The notes: generated from the letters alone by a model not told the origin. A stretch of 64,000 nt of DNA from Bacillota bacterium (GCA_017656135.1 JACDOJ010000001.1:124001-188000); one strand, 5' to 3'; shown: positions 50,879 through 63,363, numbered from the stretch's first letter. Numbers and translations: made by a program.

Positions 50879-52009
50879 TTGAACAGATTCGCTTTTATCA
50901 TTCATCCTTTGGATACTGAAGACATTTACCGAAAGTTTCCCTTGGCCAAACGATTGCCTCAGGCTTGGATAGAGCATGGACTTTCCCGCCTGCCGGCCTT
51001 AAAGATTTCAGAGATAACTGGGGTCCGGTCTAAGACCGGTGCCGAAACCAGGGGCTGGTTTGTGGCCTGTCCGGTGACCAGCAGGCTGATGATGAAGCTG
51101 CCTGAGGATTATGTCCTCCAGAAGATCACTGCCAGTGCTAGGCTGGCGGAGAAGCTGGGGGCCCAGATTGTGGGGTTGGGGGCTCTGACTTCGGTAGTGG
51201 GAGATGCCGGTGTAACCGTAGCCAAGAATGTGAACATCCCTGTGACCACAGGGAACAGCTACACGGTAGCTACTGCCCTGCAGGGTATCAAGAAGGCTGC
51301 CACCTTACTAGAAAAGGATCTGTCCCAGTCGGTGGTGGCTGTGGTCGGAGCCACCGGCTCCATCGGCAAGGCCTGTTCTCGGCTTTTGGCCCGGCAAGTT
51401 CGGGAGTTGGTTCTGGTCGGCCGCAGGGAGGAGGCTTTGAACCGCCTCGCTGACCAGATCAGAACGGCGGGGAGCGTGGCCGAAGTGAAGGTGTCCACGA
51501 ACTCCAGAGGCGCCTTGGCCAAAGCCGACGTGGTGGTGACGGTGACCAGCGCGGTGGATACCATCATCGAACCCCAGGACTTGAAGTCCGGGGCCATCGT
51601 CTGTGATGTGGCCAGACCCAGGGATGTCTCCAAGAAAGTTGCCGAGCTTCGCAAGGATGTGCTGGTTTTTGAGGGAGGAGTTGTGCGGGTTCCAGGGAAT
51701 GTGGACTTTGGTTTCAATTTCGGTTTCCCGCCGGGAACTTCTTACGCCTGTATGGCTGAGACCATGATCTTGGCCCTCGAGGGCCGGCTGGAGTCTTACA
51801 CCTTGGGCCGGGATTTAACGGTGGAACAGGTCACGGAGATCGCCGAGCTGGCGGAGAAACATGGATTTACCCTGGATGGTCTCCGCAGTTTTGAACGGGC
51901 GTTGGCCGATGAAGAGATTGAGGCCATAAAGAAGCGAATAAAGAGTAAGCACGGTGTGGTGATTCCCCTGGATATTTCTACCACTCAGGACGAGGCCAGC
52001 TTAGCTTGA
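50879..52009 (+). CDS. COG5322-type dehydrogenase (acyl-ACP-reductase-like / predicted amino acid dehydrogenase)
   Basis: FAFIIHPLDTEDIYRKFP, GLGALTSVVGDAG, TTGNSYTVATAL, VAVVGATGSIGKACSRLLARQVRELVLVGR, YACMAETMILALEG. Confidence 0.75.
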   Translation: MNRFAFIIHPLDTEDIYRKFPLAKRLPQAWIEHGLSRLPALKISEITGVRSKTGAETRGWFVACPVTSRLMMKLPEDYVLQKITASARLAEKLGAQIVGLGALTSVVGDAGVTVAKNVNIPVTTGNSYTVATALQGIKKAATLLEKDLSQSVVAVVGATGSIGKACSRLLARQVRELVLVGRREEALNRLADQIRTAGSVAEVKVSTNSRGALAKADVVVTVTSAVDTIIEPQDLKSGAIVCDVARPRDVSKKVAELRKDVLVFEGGVVRVPGNVDFGFNFGFPPGTSYACMAETMILALEGRLESYTLGRDLTVEQVTEIAELAEKHGFTLDGLRSFERALADEEIEAIKKRIKSKHGVVIPLDISTTQDEASLA

Positions 52010-52039
52010 CAAATCAAATTCCCTACATTATAATTATCT

Positions 52040-52122
52040 AAAATTTTACAGGATAGGCACTGGCCAACGGCCGGTGCTTATTACTGGTTCCCCGGCTTCT
52101 AGCTCGGGGCCTGTAAAATTTT
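52040..52122 (+). ncRNA. Candidate structured RNA: closed three-way junction upstream of greA
   Basis: 13-bp outer stem AAAATTTTACAGG/CCTGTAAAATTTT enclosing a 13-bp hairpin (52053-52081) and a second hairpin (52090-52109). Confidence 0.5.
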
Positions 52123-52202
52123 TGCTCGAATACTCATAATATGCTGCACATACATTAAACCTGATTTCGACAGGGTAAGCAGAGTTAGAGGGGAAGGGTA
52201 AA

Positions 52203-52676
52203 ATGGCAGATAAGTACCTGTTAACCCGAGAGGGTTTGAAACAGAAAGAAGCTGAGCTGGAGTACCTCAAAACCGTGAAGCGTCGTGAGATAGCAGCTCG
52301 GATTAAGCAGGCACTGGAGTTTGGCGACATCAGTGAGAACTCAGAGTACGATGATGCCAAAAATGAACAGGCCTTCGTCGAGGGCCGGATTGCCACTTTG
52401 GAGAAGATCCTCCGGAACGCTCAGATCATCGATGACGACGAGTACGATGAAGAGACCGTCAAGATCGGCCACAAAGTGACCATCAAGGATATGGAAACCG
52501 GTGATGAAGAGGAGTACCAGTTGGTCAGCTCCGCCGAGAGTGATCCGGCAAAAAACAAAATCTCCAATGAGTCTCCGGTGGGCAAGGCTATCCTGGGCCA
52601 GAAGATCGGCTCCATTGTCGATGTTCAGGTTCCCGCAGGGGTAATCCAGTATAAAATCATTTCGGTTTCGCGCTAA
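52203..52676 (+). CDS. greA: Transcription elongation factor GreA
   Basis: YLLTREGLKQKEAELEYLKTVKRREIAARIKQALEFGDISENSEYDDAKNEQAFVEGRI. Confidence 0.97.
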   Translation: MADKYLLTREGLKQKEAELEYLKTVKRREIAARIKQALEFGDISENSEYDDAKNEQAFVEGRIATLEKILRNAQIIDDDEYDEETVKIGHKVTIKDMETGDEEEYQLVSSAESDPAKNKISNESPVGKAILGQKIGSIVDVQVPAGVIQYKIISVSR

Positions 52677-54983
<2,307 letters not shown>

Positions 54984-54987
<4 letters not shown>

Positions 54988-55304
54988 GAACTGAGGTCCT
55001 GACTGCTATTATAGGTATGATGCTGGTTACCTACATTCCCCGGGCCCTCCCCTTGATCGCTTTGAAAGATAAGGAGCTGCCTAAGTTTATCGTTTCCTGG
55101 CTGCAGTTTATACCTGTGGCAATCTTGGCTTCGCTTTTGGTTCCTTCCCTTTTCCAAATTGACGGCCAGTGGGTTTTCTCCTGGCACAATCCGTTTTTTC
55201 TGGCTGCTCTGCCGACACTATTGGTCGCCATCAAAACCCGCAGTCTCATGTTGACTACCTTCAGCGGGATGGCAGCAGCTGCGCTACTCAATAACCTTAC
55301 TTAA
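54984..55304 (+). CDS. azlD: AzlD-family protein
   Basis: Small four-TM ORF, TYIPRALPLIALKDKELPKFIVSWLQFIPVAILASLL. Confidence 0.9.
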
Positions 55305-55325
55305 AGCCTGATTACATTATTTGCT

Positions 55326-55371
55326 AATCCCCTGGACAGACTAGTGCACGTAGTCTGGAGGGGATTTTTTT
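55326..55371 (+). terminator. Terminator-like hairpin containing the SD of the hydrogenase small-subunit gene
   Basis: AATCCCCT(GGAC)AGACTA-GTGCACG-TAGTCT(GG)AGGGGATT then T-tract ending in the TTG start codon. Confidence 0.65.
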
Positions 55372-56671
55372 GCTCACCCGGAGAGAATTTATCAAGGCAC
55401 TGATGACCATGGCTGCGGGAATGAGCATTCCTGCTTTCTGCAGCGAACTTCTGGCGGAAGCAGCCGGCAAACAGGGGAGGAAGCCAGTGGTAATCTATTT
55501 GGAGGCCAATACCTGTGCCGGGGACATAATGTCCCTGTTAAATGCCAAAGATCCCAGCCTAGACCGGTTCATTCAGGAAACGATTGATTTGCAATACCAG
55601 ACAACGCTGATGGCTGCGGAGGGGTCCCAGGCCGTCCAGTACATGTATAAATCTGCGGAGGAAAACTGGGGAGAATACGTATTAATCGTAGAGGGAGCGG
55701 TGTCCACCCGGGAAAACGGGAAGTACGGCATCATCGGTGAGCTAGCCGACGGCCCCCTTACCGGTCTCCAGGCAGTGCGGGACCTTGCTCAAGGGGCCAA
55801 GTATATTGTCCCCTTTGGGGTCTGTGCCTGTTACGGAGGCCAGTATGCCACACCTCCTAACCCCTGCGGCGCCAAGGGTGTTTCCGAGGTTATCGGCAGC
55901 AAGGACAGGAAGAAAGTGGTCAATGTTTCAGCCTGTCCGGGCCATCCTGAATGGCTGGTGGGTACCTTGACCCATCTGTTTGTCTACGGGATGCCCGACC
56001 TTGATCCGCACCGCCGGCCGAAGGTCTTTAACGGGAGGACCGTTCATGATCTGTGCCCGAGGCGGTCTTTCTTTGAGAAGGGAATATTCGCTTCAAAACC
56101 GGGTGAAAGGGGTTGTTTATACAAAATCGGGTGTAAAGGGCCGGTTGCCGGGTGTGATGTTCCCCTGCGGCACTGGAACACCTTTTACCATTGGCAGTGG
56201 GTGATCGGTTGTAATGTGCCCTGCATTGGCTGTACCGAACCTGGCTATCCTACTAAGATGATGCCTTTTTACCGTCACCTCCCTGATATAAGGGTTTTCG
56301 GCAGTTATACTGCCAGCACAGCGGTGGCTAAAGCCGTGGGGGCAGGGACTGGTTTGGCTATCGCTGGCCATTTGGGAGCATCTCTGCTCTCAGGGAGGGT
56401 CAGGGAAAATTACCGAAAGTTAAAGGAGCCGTTACCCCCACTGCCCCCTGAACCGACACCCTCGGCGGATTTCACCGGTAAACAGGGTCCCCTTCAATAT
56501 GAGTTCGGTGATTACCTCGGCGAACCGGATTTGCCCAGCGGAATTGACCGGGTCCCATCCGGACCTAAACACCCAAAACCCCTTTTCGGGAAAAAACTGA
56601 TCCAGAAAGAAGGACCTGATACAAAAGCCTCTCTTCTGGCCCGGCAGATTTCGAAGAAGTGGAAGGACTGA
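55370..56671 (+). CDS. [NiFe] hydrogenase small subunit, Tat signal, CxGD motif
   Basis: LTRREFIKALMTMAAGMSIPAF Tat-like signal; LEANTCAGDIMSLLN, GVCACYGGQYATPPNPCGA, SACPGHPEWLVGTL, HDLCPRRSFFEKG, CLYKIGCKGP, CIGCTEPGYP. Confidence 0.92.
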   Translation: MLTRREFIKALMTMAAGMSIPAFCSELLAEAAGKQGRKPVVIYLEANTCAGDIMSLLNAKDPSLDRFIQETIDLQYQTTLMAAEGSQAVQYMYKSAEENWGEYVLIVEGAVSTRENGKYGIIGELADGPLTGLQAVRDLAQGAKYIVPFGVCACYGGQYATPPNPCGAKGVSEVIGSKDRKKVVNVSACPGHPEWLVGTLTHLFVYGMPDLDPHRRPKVFNGRTVHDLCPRRSFFEKGIFASKPGERGCLYKIGCKGPVAGCDVPLRHWNTFYHWQWVIGCNVPCIGCTEPGYPTKMMPFYRHLPDIRVFGSYTASTAVAKAVGAGTGLAIAGHLGASLLSGRVRENYRKLKEPLPPLPPEPTPSADFTGKQGPLQYEFGDYLGEPDLPSGIDRVPSGPKHPKPLFGKKLIQKEGPDTKASLLARQISKKWKD

Positions 56672-56674
56672 ACC

Positions 56675-58087
56675 ATGGCCCAAAAGATAATTAGCCCTTT
56701 GACAAGAGAAAATGTACCCATAGCCATCCAGGTAACGGTAGATAAAGGTGTTATCACCGATGCTAAAATGATGGCCCGCAACATGCGGGGCTTCGAATAT
56801 ATGCTGAAGGGGCTGGCCCCTTCTGATGCTCCTTACTTTACCGAGCGCATCTGCGGTATTTGTTCCACCGCTCACGCTGTTGCCTCCTGCCTGGCTTTGG
56901 AGAACGCCACCTCCCATGACCTAACCAAGAACGGGGTCCTGATCAGAAATATCCTTTTTGTCGGCGATATCCTCCAGAATCACCTGCGCCATTTCTACCT
57001 TTTGGCGGTACCGGATTACGTAGACCTCCCGGAGAAACCGCCTTGGACACCCCGGAACAGATTTCCGAACTCTCTGCCCAAACCGGTCAACGAGCGCATC
57101 GTCAAAAACTATTTCCGGGCCTTTGAGGTTTCCCGGGATGCCCACACGTTGACCGCAATTATGGGCGGTAGGGCCCCCCACCAGTGGTCCATGCAGCCCG
57201 GGGGAGCCACCATCCAGCCTACAGCCGAAAGAATAATGCGGGCCAAGGCTGTAGTCGAACGTATCAAGGCCTTTGTCACCCAAGATTACCGGGAAGATGT
57301 GGAGGCACTGGCAGAGGCCTATCCGGAGTATTTTGAGTACGGGACCCGTCCTCGCAACTACATCGCTTACGGAACACTTCCTAACCCGGATAAACCCCAT
57401 GAATTCCTGCAGCCGCCTCAGGTGGTTCTGGAGGGGAAGGTGGAAGCACTGGAGGTTAAGAACATCACTGAAGATATCCGGTTTTCCTGGTACCGTGGGA
57501 AGAATCAGGTTTCACAGGGCCCATTTTATGCGAAACCGCCGGAGCCGGACCGGTCGAAACAGGAGGCGTACAGCTGGATTAAGGCTGTGCGGTATAAAGG
57601 CAGAGCCTGCGAAGGCGGGCCCATTGTCCGCGCCTACTTGGCCGGAGGTTACCGCCGTACCAATGCCACCTGGGATAGACACCTGGCCAGACAGTGGGAG
57701 GCAGCTAATTACGTGGAAATGGTGTTGAAGTGGATTTCCCAGCTGAAAGAAGATGAACCGGCATACAATCACTGGGAGACCCCAGATTCCGCCAGGGGGG
57801 AAGGGCTGATTGAATCCATGCGCGGACCCCTGGGACACTGGGTAGAGATTGAGGGCGGACGGATCAAAAACTACACTGTTATCACTCCTTCGGTTTGGAA
57901 CATGGGACCTAGGGCCGGACCCACTGATTTAGGCACAGTCGAGGAAGCCTTAATAGGCACGCCCATAAAAGATATCGAGAATCCAGTGGAAATAGGCCGG
58001 GTGATTAGGGCCTTTGACCCTTGTTCTGCCTGTGCGGTGCACGTGATTACCCCTACCCGGAAGCTTGAACCCATCAGGGTCGTGTGA
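56675..58087 (+). CDS. [NiFe] hydrogenase large subunit
   Basis: RICGICSTAHAVASCLALENA (L1) and DPCSACAVH (L2) plus C-terminal extension VITPTRKLEPIRVV. Confidence 0.95.
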   Translation: MAQKIISPLTRENVPIAIQVTVDKGVITDAKMMARNMRGFEYMLKGLAPSDAPYFTERICGICSTAHAVASCLALENATSHDLTKNGVLIRNILFVGDILQNHLRHFYLLAVPDYVDLPEKPPWTPRNRFPNSLPKPVNERIVKNYFRAFEVSRDAHTLTAIMGGRAPHQWSMQPGGATIQPTAERIMRAKAVVERIKAFVTQDYREDVEALAEAYPEYFEYGTRPRNYIAYGTLPNPDKPHEFLQPPQVVLEGKVEALEVKNITEDIRFSWYRGKNQVSQGPFYAKPPEPDRSKQEAYSWIKAVRYKGRACEGGPIVRAYLAGGYRRTNATWDRHLARQWEAANYVEMVLKWISQLKEDEPAYNHWETPDSARGEGLIESMRGPLGHWVEIEGGRIKNYTVITPSVWNMGPRAGPTDLGTVEEALIGTPIKDIENPVEIGRVIRAFDPCSACAVHVITPTRKLEPIRVV

Positions 58088-58701
58088 GGGTTGTTCCGAT
58101 GTTTAGCGAAGATAAATATACCGGCTTCCCTCCAGAGGTGCGGATAACACACAATATCCACATGGTCTCCTTTATTCTCATTGCCCTGACGGGTTTTTAC
58201 ATTCACTATCCCATTAATATTCTGGGATTCACAGGGGTTAAGTGGGTCGGTTTTGCCCATACGGTCTCCGCTATCTTCCTGTATGCTTCCTTCGTGTTCC
58301 GGCTGTATTACGCTTTTGCCACCGGGAATTATGTCAACTTTAAGTTCCTACGGGAGGATAGCGCCAAGACTTGGGAGTGGCTGAAGTACTACTTATTTTT
58401 AAGTAAAGAAAAACCTGTCAAGCGGAAATACAACCCCCTGCAGAAACTTACGTATTACATTTTTATCGTGCTCCTTATCTTTCAGGCCTTCACCGGTTTG
58501 GCCCTGCTGGAGACCGCGGCCTTCGGCTGGGTCATGGCACTGTTCGGCGGGAGACAAATGGTCCGGACCATTCAATTTTTTCTGGCGGTAGCTCTCTCCA
58601 GTATCGTCGCCGTCCATCTTTACCTGGTATTTACCGCTGCGGATCAGCGCCAACGGCAGACTATGTTTGCCTTGGGCCGGATCAGGGAACGAGAGCAGTA
58701 G
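58084..58701 (+). CDS. Hydrogenase-associated b-type cytochrome
   Basis: Four-TM ORF with membrane His residues (HNIHMVSF, AHTVSAIFLYASFVFRLYY, VAVHLYLVF); overlaps large subunit gene. Confidence 0.82.
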   Translation: MRVVPMFSEDKYTGFPPEVRITHNIHMVSFILIALTGFYIHYPINILGFTGVKWVGFAHTVSAIFLYASFVFRLYYAFATGNYVNFKFLREDSAKTWEWLKYYLFLSKEKPVKRKYNPLQKLTYYIFIVLLIFQAFTGLALLETAAFGWVMALFGGRQMVRTIQFFLAVALSSIVAVHLYLVFTAADQRQRQTMFALGRIREREQ

Positions 58702-58774
58702 TGTGGGAACTAATGCGTTTCCTCTTGGACCAGTTTATGGTATAATACGGTGGTAGTCTGGAGGGAGTCAGAAG

Positions 58775-59857
58775 ATGAAAATCGGAATCATCGGCCTGCC
58801 GACCGTAGGCAAGACCACACTCTTCAATCTCATGACCGGTAAATCCGCTGAAACAGGCACTTTCTACGGGGAAGACCGTGAGGTCAACCAGGGCAAGGCC
58901 CCTGTCCCTGATAAGCGCATCGACAAACTTAGCGAACTGTACCAGCCTAAAAGGACTACCTACGCACAGGTGGAGTTTTTAGATATTCCCGGTTTGAACC
59001 CGAACGCCGGTAAAGAGGCCAACCGTAAGTTCCTTAGGCATGTCCAGGATGCTGACGCCCTGGTTCACGTGGTCCGTGCCTTCTCTGATCCCAGCATCCC
59101 GGCGATAAATCAGGACATCGATCCGGTGCGGGATCTGGAGCAGATCCACACCGAGCTTCTCTTGGCCGACCTGACTCTGGTGGAAACCCGCCTGGAGCGG
59201 ATCAAAAACAATAAGAAGCCCCGGCCGGAAGAGACCATTGAGAAGGCGGTCTTAGAAAAATACCGAGCGGCTCTGGAAAAAGAGCTTCCTCTGGCTACAG
59301 TGGAGCTAAGCGACGAGGAAAGAGAGGCCGTCTACTCCCTCGCCTTCTTGACCGACAAACCTACAGTCATTGTGGTCAACGGCGGTGATGACGCTCCGGC
59401 TACTGGTGAGTTTCCCCAAAAAGACCGGCTCATGGAGTACGCCAAGGCCCACGGCTCTCCGGTGGTTGTGGTGTCCGCTAAAATCGAGGCGGAGATCAAC
59501 GCCATGGATCCGGAGGACCGGGAGGTCTTCATGGAAGAGATGGGTATTGCCGAATCCGGCCTGGTCAAAGTAACTCAGGCGGCTTTTAAGAGTTTAGGAC
59601 TTATTTCCTTCTTCACTGTAGGGAAAGATGAGGTCAGAGCCTGGCCCATCAAAAAAGGTCTTAACGCCCGCAAAGGCGCCGGCAAGATTCACTCTGACAT
59701 CGAACGGGGTTTCATCCGGGCCGAGGTGGTCAGCTACTCTGATTTTATCCAGGCAGGGAGCTGGGAGGAGGCGCAAAAACAGGGTCGGATCCGTTTGGAA
59801 CCAGCGGAGTACCTCCTCCAAGACGGAGATATTGTCAATTTCCGGTTCAATGTGTAA
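58775..59857 (+). CDS. ychF: Ribosome-binding ATPase YchF/OLA1-like
   Basis: [22 protein letters not shown]-terminal TGS-like domain [31 protein letters not shown]. Confidence 0.95.
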   Translation: MKIGIIGLPTVGKTTLFNLMTGKSAETGTFYGEDREVNQGKAPVPDKRIDKLSELYQPKRTTYAQVEFLDIPGLNPNAGKEANRKFLRHVQDADALVHVVRAFSDPSIPAINQDIDPVRDLEQIHTELLLADLTLVETRLERIKNNKKPRPEETIEKAVLEKYRAALEKELPLATVELSDEEREAVYSLAFLTDKPTVIVVNGGDDAPATGEFPQKDRLMEYAKAHGSPVVVVSAKIEAEINAMDPEDREVFMEEMGIAESGLVKVTQAAFKSLGLISFFTVGKDEVRAWPIKKGLNARKGAGKIHSDIERGFIRAEVVSYSDFIQAGSWEEAQKQGRIRLEPAEYLLQDGDIVNFRFNV

Positions 59858-59940
59858 CTTTGGGCTCCAGCGGCAGGATTTTGCGGTGTCAAGTTGAACA
59901 CCTATTAAACACTTTTTTTGGAAATGGAGGAGAGCTTTCA

Positions 59941-60828
59941 ATGACAGAAGAGAAAGCTACTTGGAGAAATAAAGTGGGCTTGGCACAGATGCTCAAAGGT
60001 GGGGTCATCATGGATGTCACCACAGCTGAGCAGGCTAAAATCGCAGAGGAGGCCGGAGCCGTGGCGGTCATGGCCTTGGAGCGGGTTCCCGCCGACATCA
60101 GGGCTGCCGGTGGCGTGGCCAGGATGGCTGATCCCAAGGTGATTGAGGAGATCATGAACGCCGTCAGCATTCCGGTGATGGCCAAGGCCCGGATCGGCCA
60201 CTTTGTAGAAGCGCAGATCCTGGAGAGCCTGGGCGTTGACTATATCGATGAGAGTGAGGTTCTTACCCCCGCTGATGAGGACTTCCACATCGATAAACAT
60301 AGGTTCAAGGTTCCTTTCGTCTGTGGCGCTCGGAACCTCGGTGAGGCGCTGCGGCGCATCGGTGAAGGCGCTGCCATGATCAGGACCAAAGGGGAGGCCG
60401 GCACCGGCGACGTGGTGGAAGCCGTTCGCCACATGCGCCGGGTCAATGCGGATATCCGCCGGGTCCTGGATGCACCTGAAGAGGAGCTTATGACCATCGC
60501 CAAAGAGATGGGCGCACCTTATGAGCTGATCAAAGCGGTGCGGGAAGCGGGGAGACTGCCGGTAGTGAACTTTGCCGCCGGCGGAATCGCCACTCCCGCC
60601 GATGCCGCGTTGATGATGCAGCTGGGGGCCGACGGTGTTTTTGTGGGATCAGGCATCTTCAAGTCCTCAAATCCTGCTGAACGAGCCAAAGCCATAGTCG
60701 AGGCCACTACCCACTACGATGATCCTGAGATCCTGGCCAAGGTTTCCAGAGGAATCGGTGAAGCTATGCGGGGTATTTACGCCGGTTCTCTGAAGGAAGA
60801 AGAACGGATCCAGAGCCGGGGTTGGTAG
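59941..60828 (+). CDS. pdxS: Pyridoxal 5'-phosphate synthase subunit PdxS
   Basis: [53 protein letters not shown]. Confidence 0.98.
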   Translation: MTEEKATWRNKVGLAQMLKGGVIMDVTTAEQAKIAEEAGAVAVMALERVPADIRAAGGVARMADPKVIEEIMNAVSIPVMAKARIGHFVEAQILESLGVDYIDESEVLTPADEDFHIDKHRFKVPFVCGARNLGEALRRIGEGAAMIRTKGEAGTGDVVEAVRHMRRVNADIRRVLDAPEEELMTIAKEMGAPYELIKAVREAGRLPVVNFAAGGIATPADAALMMQLGADGVFVGSGIFKSSNPAERAKAIVEATTHYDDPEILAKVSRGIGEAMRGIYAGSLKEEERIQSRGW

Positions 60829-60845
60829 AGGAGAGCAAGTCAAGA

Positions 60846-61418
60846 ATGCGAATCGGAGTATTAGCTTTACAAGGAGCTGTTTCAGAACACCTTGCTGTAC
60901 TGGAGAAACTAGGCGTTGACGCGGTCAGGGTTAAGAAACCGGAGCATTTGGAGGGCCTTTCTGGTTTGATTATCCCCGGTGGGGAAAGCACCACTTTAGG
61001 GAAGCTGATGACCAAATATGAGCTTTTCTCCCCGGTGCGGGAAAGGGTTCAACAGGGCAAACTGGCCCTCTTTGGTACCTGTGCCGGTATGATCATGGCA
61101 GCCAGGGAAATTGTCGGCTATGACCAACCTCGTTTGGGGGTTATAGACATCACCGTCAGGCGGAATGCCTACGGGCGACAGGTGGATAGCTTTGAAACCG
61201 ATCTTGAGATCCCGGTTCTCGGGCCGGAGCCCTTCCGGGCGGTTTTCATCCGGGCCCCCTACATCGAAAAGGTTGGAACTGGGGTCGAGGTTTTGGCCAG
61301 CCACGACGGTCACCCGGTCATGGCCCAGTCCGGGAATGTCTTAGTGGCGTCTTTCCACCCGGAGCTTACTGAAGATTACCGGCTTCACCGGTACTTTGTT
61401 CAGCAGGTAGTGAAATAA
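60846..61418 (+). CDS. pdxT: Pyridoxal 5'-phosphate synthase glutaminase subunit PdxT
   Basis: MRIGVLALQGAVSEH, IPGGESTTLGKLM, FGTCAGMIMAA, SFHPELTED. Confidence 0.97.
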   Translation: MRIGVLALQGAVSEHLAVLEKLGVDAVRVKKPEHLEGLSGLIIPGGESTTLGKLMTKYELFSPVRERVQQGKLALFGTCAGMIMAAREIVGYDQPRLGVIDITVRRNAYGRQVDSFETDLEIPVLGPEPFRAVFIRAPYIEKVGTGVEVLASHDGHPVMAQSGNVLVASFHPELTEDYRLHRYFVQQVVK

Positions 61419-61424
61419 CAGCCG

Positions 61425-61456
61425 ACTCTCGCCCCGTGTCCCGGGGCGATTTGTGT
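61425..61456 (+). terminator. Terminator-like hairpin between pdxT and glyA
   Basis: TCGCCCC-GTGTCCC-GGGGCGA followed by TTTGTGTTT. Confidence 0.5.
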
Positions 61457-61490
61457 TTAGTGGAGAAATAAGTGGAGGAGGTCCAGGAGA

Positions 61491-62750
61491 GTGGAAACCA
61501 AGGAGTTTAATGATTTTTTGGATGAAGTGGTCCGGGGGGTAGACCCGGAGATAGCAGATGCAATTAGGCTAGAGGAGGATCGCCAGGCTGAAAAGCTTGA
61601 GCTAATTGCCTCTGAAAACTTCACCAGTAGGGCTGTCCGGGCGGCTCAGGCCTCGGTGCTCACCAACAAGTACGCCGAGGGCTACCCGGGCAAGCGCTAC
61701 TATGGCGGCTGCGAGTACGTGGATATCGTTGAGAACCTAGCCCGAGACCGGGTCAAGGAGCTTTTCGGCGCCGAACACGCCAATGTGCAGCCTCATTCCG
61801 GTTCCCAGGCCAACATGGGCGTTTACACCGCTGTGCTCAAACCCGGGGATACAATCATGGGCATGGACCTTTCCCACGGCGGGCACCTGACCCACGGAAG
61901 CCCGGTGAACTTTTCAGGCCTCAGTTACCGGGTGGTTTCCTATGGGGTGGATAAGGAGACAGAGCGGATTGACTTCGACCAGGTTAGGGAGTTGGCCTTG
62001 AAGTACCGGCCGAAACTGATTGTGGCCGGAGCCAGCGCCTATCCCAGAGTCATTGACTTTGCCCGGTTCCGGGAGATCGCCGATGAGGTCGGGGCTTACT
62101 TGATGGTGGATATGGCCCACATCGCCGGCTTGGTGGCGGCGGGCCTTCACCCTAACCCGGTCCCCCATGCTCAGTTTGTGACCTCAACGACCCACAAGAC
62201 CCTGCGGGGGCCCAGAGGAGGAATTATCCTGACCACCAAAGAGTTCGCCAAAGCCATAGACAAGGCCATCTTTCCTGGGATTCAGGGGGGGCCGTTGATG
62301 CACGTGATTGCAGCCAAGGCGGTTGCATTTCGCGAGGCGTTAAGCAAGGATTTTCGGGAATATCAGCAGAAGATAGTAAAAAATGCCAAAGCTTTGGCGG
62401 AGGCTTTGTTGGCCCGGGGCTTCCGTCTGGTTTCCGGTGGAACTGATAACCACCTGATCCTCATCGACCTTACTTCCAGGGATATCACCGGAAAAGAGGC
62501 CGAAGAGGTGCTGGATTCCATAGGGATCACCGTCAATAAGAATACGATTCCCTTTGAGACCAGGAGCCCCTTTGTGACTAGCGGCATCAGGGTCGGGACT
62601 CCGGCGGTCACCACTCGGGGTTTAGGGCCGGAGGAGATGAGCCGGATTGCCGATATCATGGATAAAGTGCTAGTCAAAGAACCTGGCGAAGAGCTGCTTA
62701 CCTGGGCTAAAGAAGAAGTGGATGATTTGTGCAGGTTGTTTCGGTACTGA
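61491..62750 (+). CDS. glyA: Serine hydroxymethyltransferase
   Basis: [59 protein letters not shown]. Confidence 0.98.
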   Translation: METKEFNDFLDEVVRGVDPEIADAIRLEEDRQAEKLELIASENFTSRAVRAAQASVLTNKYAEGYPGKRYYGGCEYVDIVENLARDRVKELFGAEHANVQPHSGSQANMGVYTAVLKPGDTIMGMDLSHGGHLTHGSPVNFSGLSYRVVSYGVDKETERIDFDQVRELALKYRPKLIVAGASAYPRVIDFARFREIADEVGAYLMVDMAHIAGLVAAGLHPNPVPHAQFVTSTTHKTLRGPRGGIILTTKEFAKAIDKAIFPGIQGGPLMHVIAAKAVAFREALSKDFREYQQKIVKNAKALAEALLARGFRLVSGGTDNHLILIDLTSRDITGKEAEEVLDSIGITVNKNTIPFETRSPFVTSGIRVGTPAVTTRGLGPEEMSRIADIMDKVLVKEPGEELLTWAKEEVDDLCRLFRY

Positions 62751-62781
62751 GCAAACTAATATCTAGATAGGAGGTATCGTC

Positions 62782-63363
62782 ATGGCTGAATATCTGGAGA
62801 TCCGCTGGCACGGTCGGGGCGGTCAGGGTGCCAAAACCGCGGCTCTGCTTTTAGGCGAATCTGCAGCTGCTGCCGGCAAGTACATTCAGGCTTTCCCTGA
62901 GTACGGGCCGGAGCGCATGGGCGCCCCTGTGGTCGCTTTCAACCGGATAAGTGATGAACCCATTACTGTCCACTGCCACGTGAAAGAGCCAAAGTACGTT
63001 GTGGTCTTAGACCCCACCTTTGTGGGCTCGGTAGACTTTACTGACGGGGTGCCCGAAGACGGAGCGATTATCATCAATACGGACAGGAGCCCCGAGGAGA
63101 TGCGAAAAAGGCTGGGGCTTGAAGAAAGCAGCATCAAAGTCTACACCGTCAATGCCACGAGAATTGCCCAGGAAACCATCGGCCGGGCCATTCCTAACAC
63201 CCCGATGATGGGAGCTTTGGTAGGGGCCACCGGCCTTTTGGAGATCGAGGCTTTGTTGGAAGACACCCGGCGGAAGTTGGAGAAGAAGTTCCGGAACAAG
63301 CCGGAAGTGATTGACGGAAACATCCAGGCTATCCAGCGGGCTTACGAGGAGGTGCAGGGTTAA
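62782..63363 (+). CDS. porC: 2-oxoacid (pyruvate) ferredoxin oxidoreductase gamma subunit
   Basis: YLEIRWHGRGGQGAKTAALLLGESAAAAGKYIQAFPEYGPERMGAPVVAFNRI. Confidence 0.92.
   Translation: MAEYLEIRWHGRGGQGAKTAALLLGESAAAAGKYIQAFPEYGPERMGAPVVAFNRISDEPITVHCHVKEPKYVVVLDPTFVGSVDFTDGVPEDGAIIINTDRSPEEMRKRLGLEESSIKVYTVNATRIAQETIGRAIPNTPMMGALVGATGLLEIEALLEDTRRKLEKKFRNKPEVIDGNIQAIQRAYEEVQG

Noticed and set aside
59938-60432. Long minus-strand ORFs opposite conserved genes (e.g. 59938-60432, 13570-14085, 42686-43186)
   Set aside because: They lie antisense to well-supported genes and show no recognisable motifs; they are consistent with codon-bias mirror ORFs.
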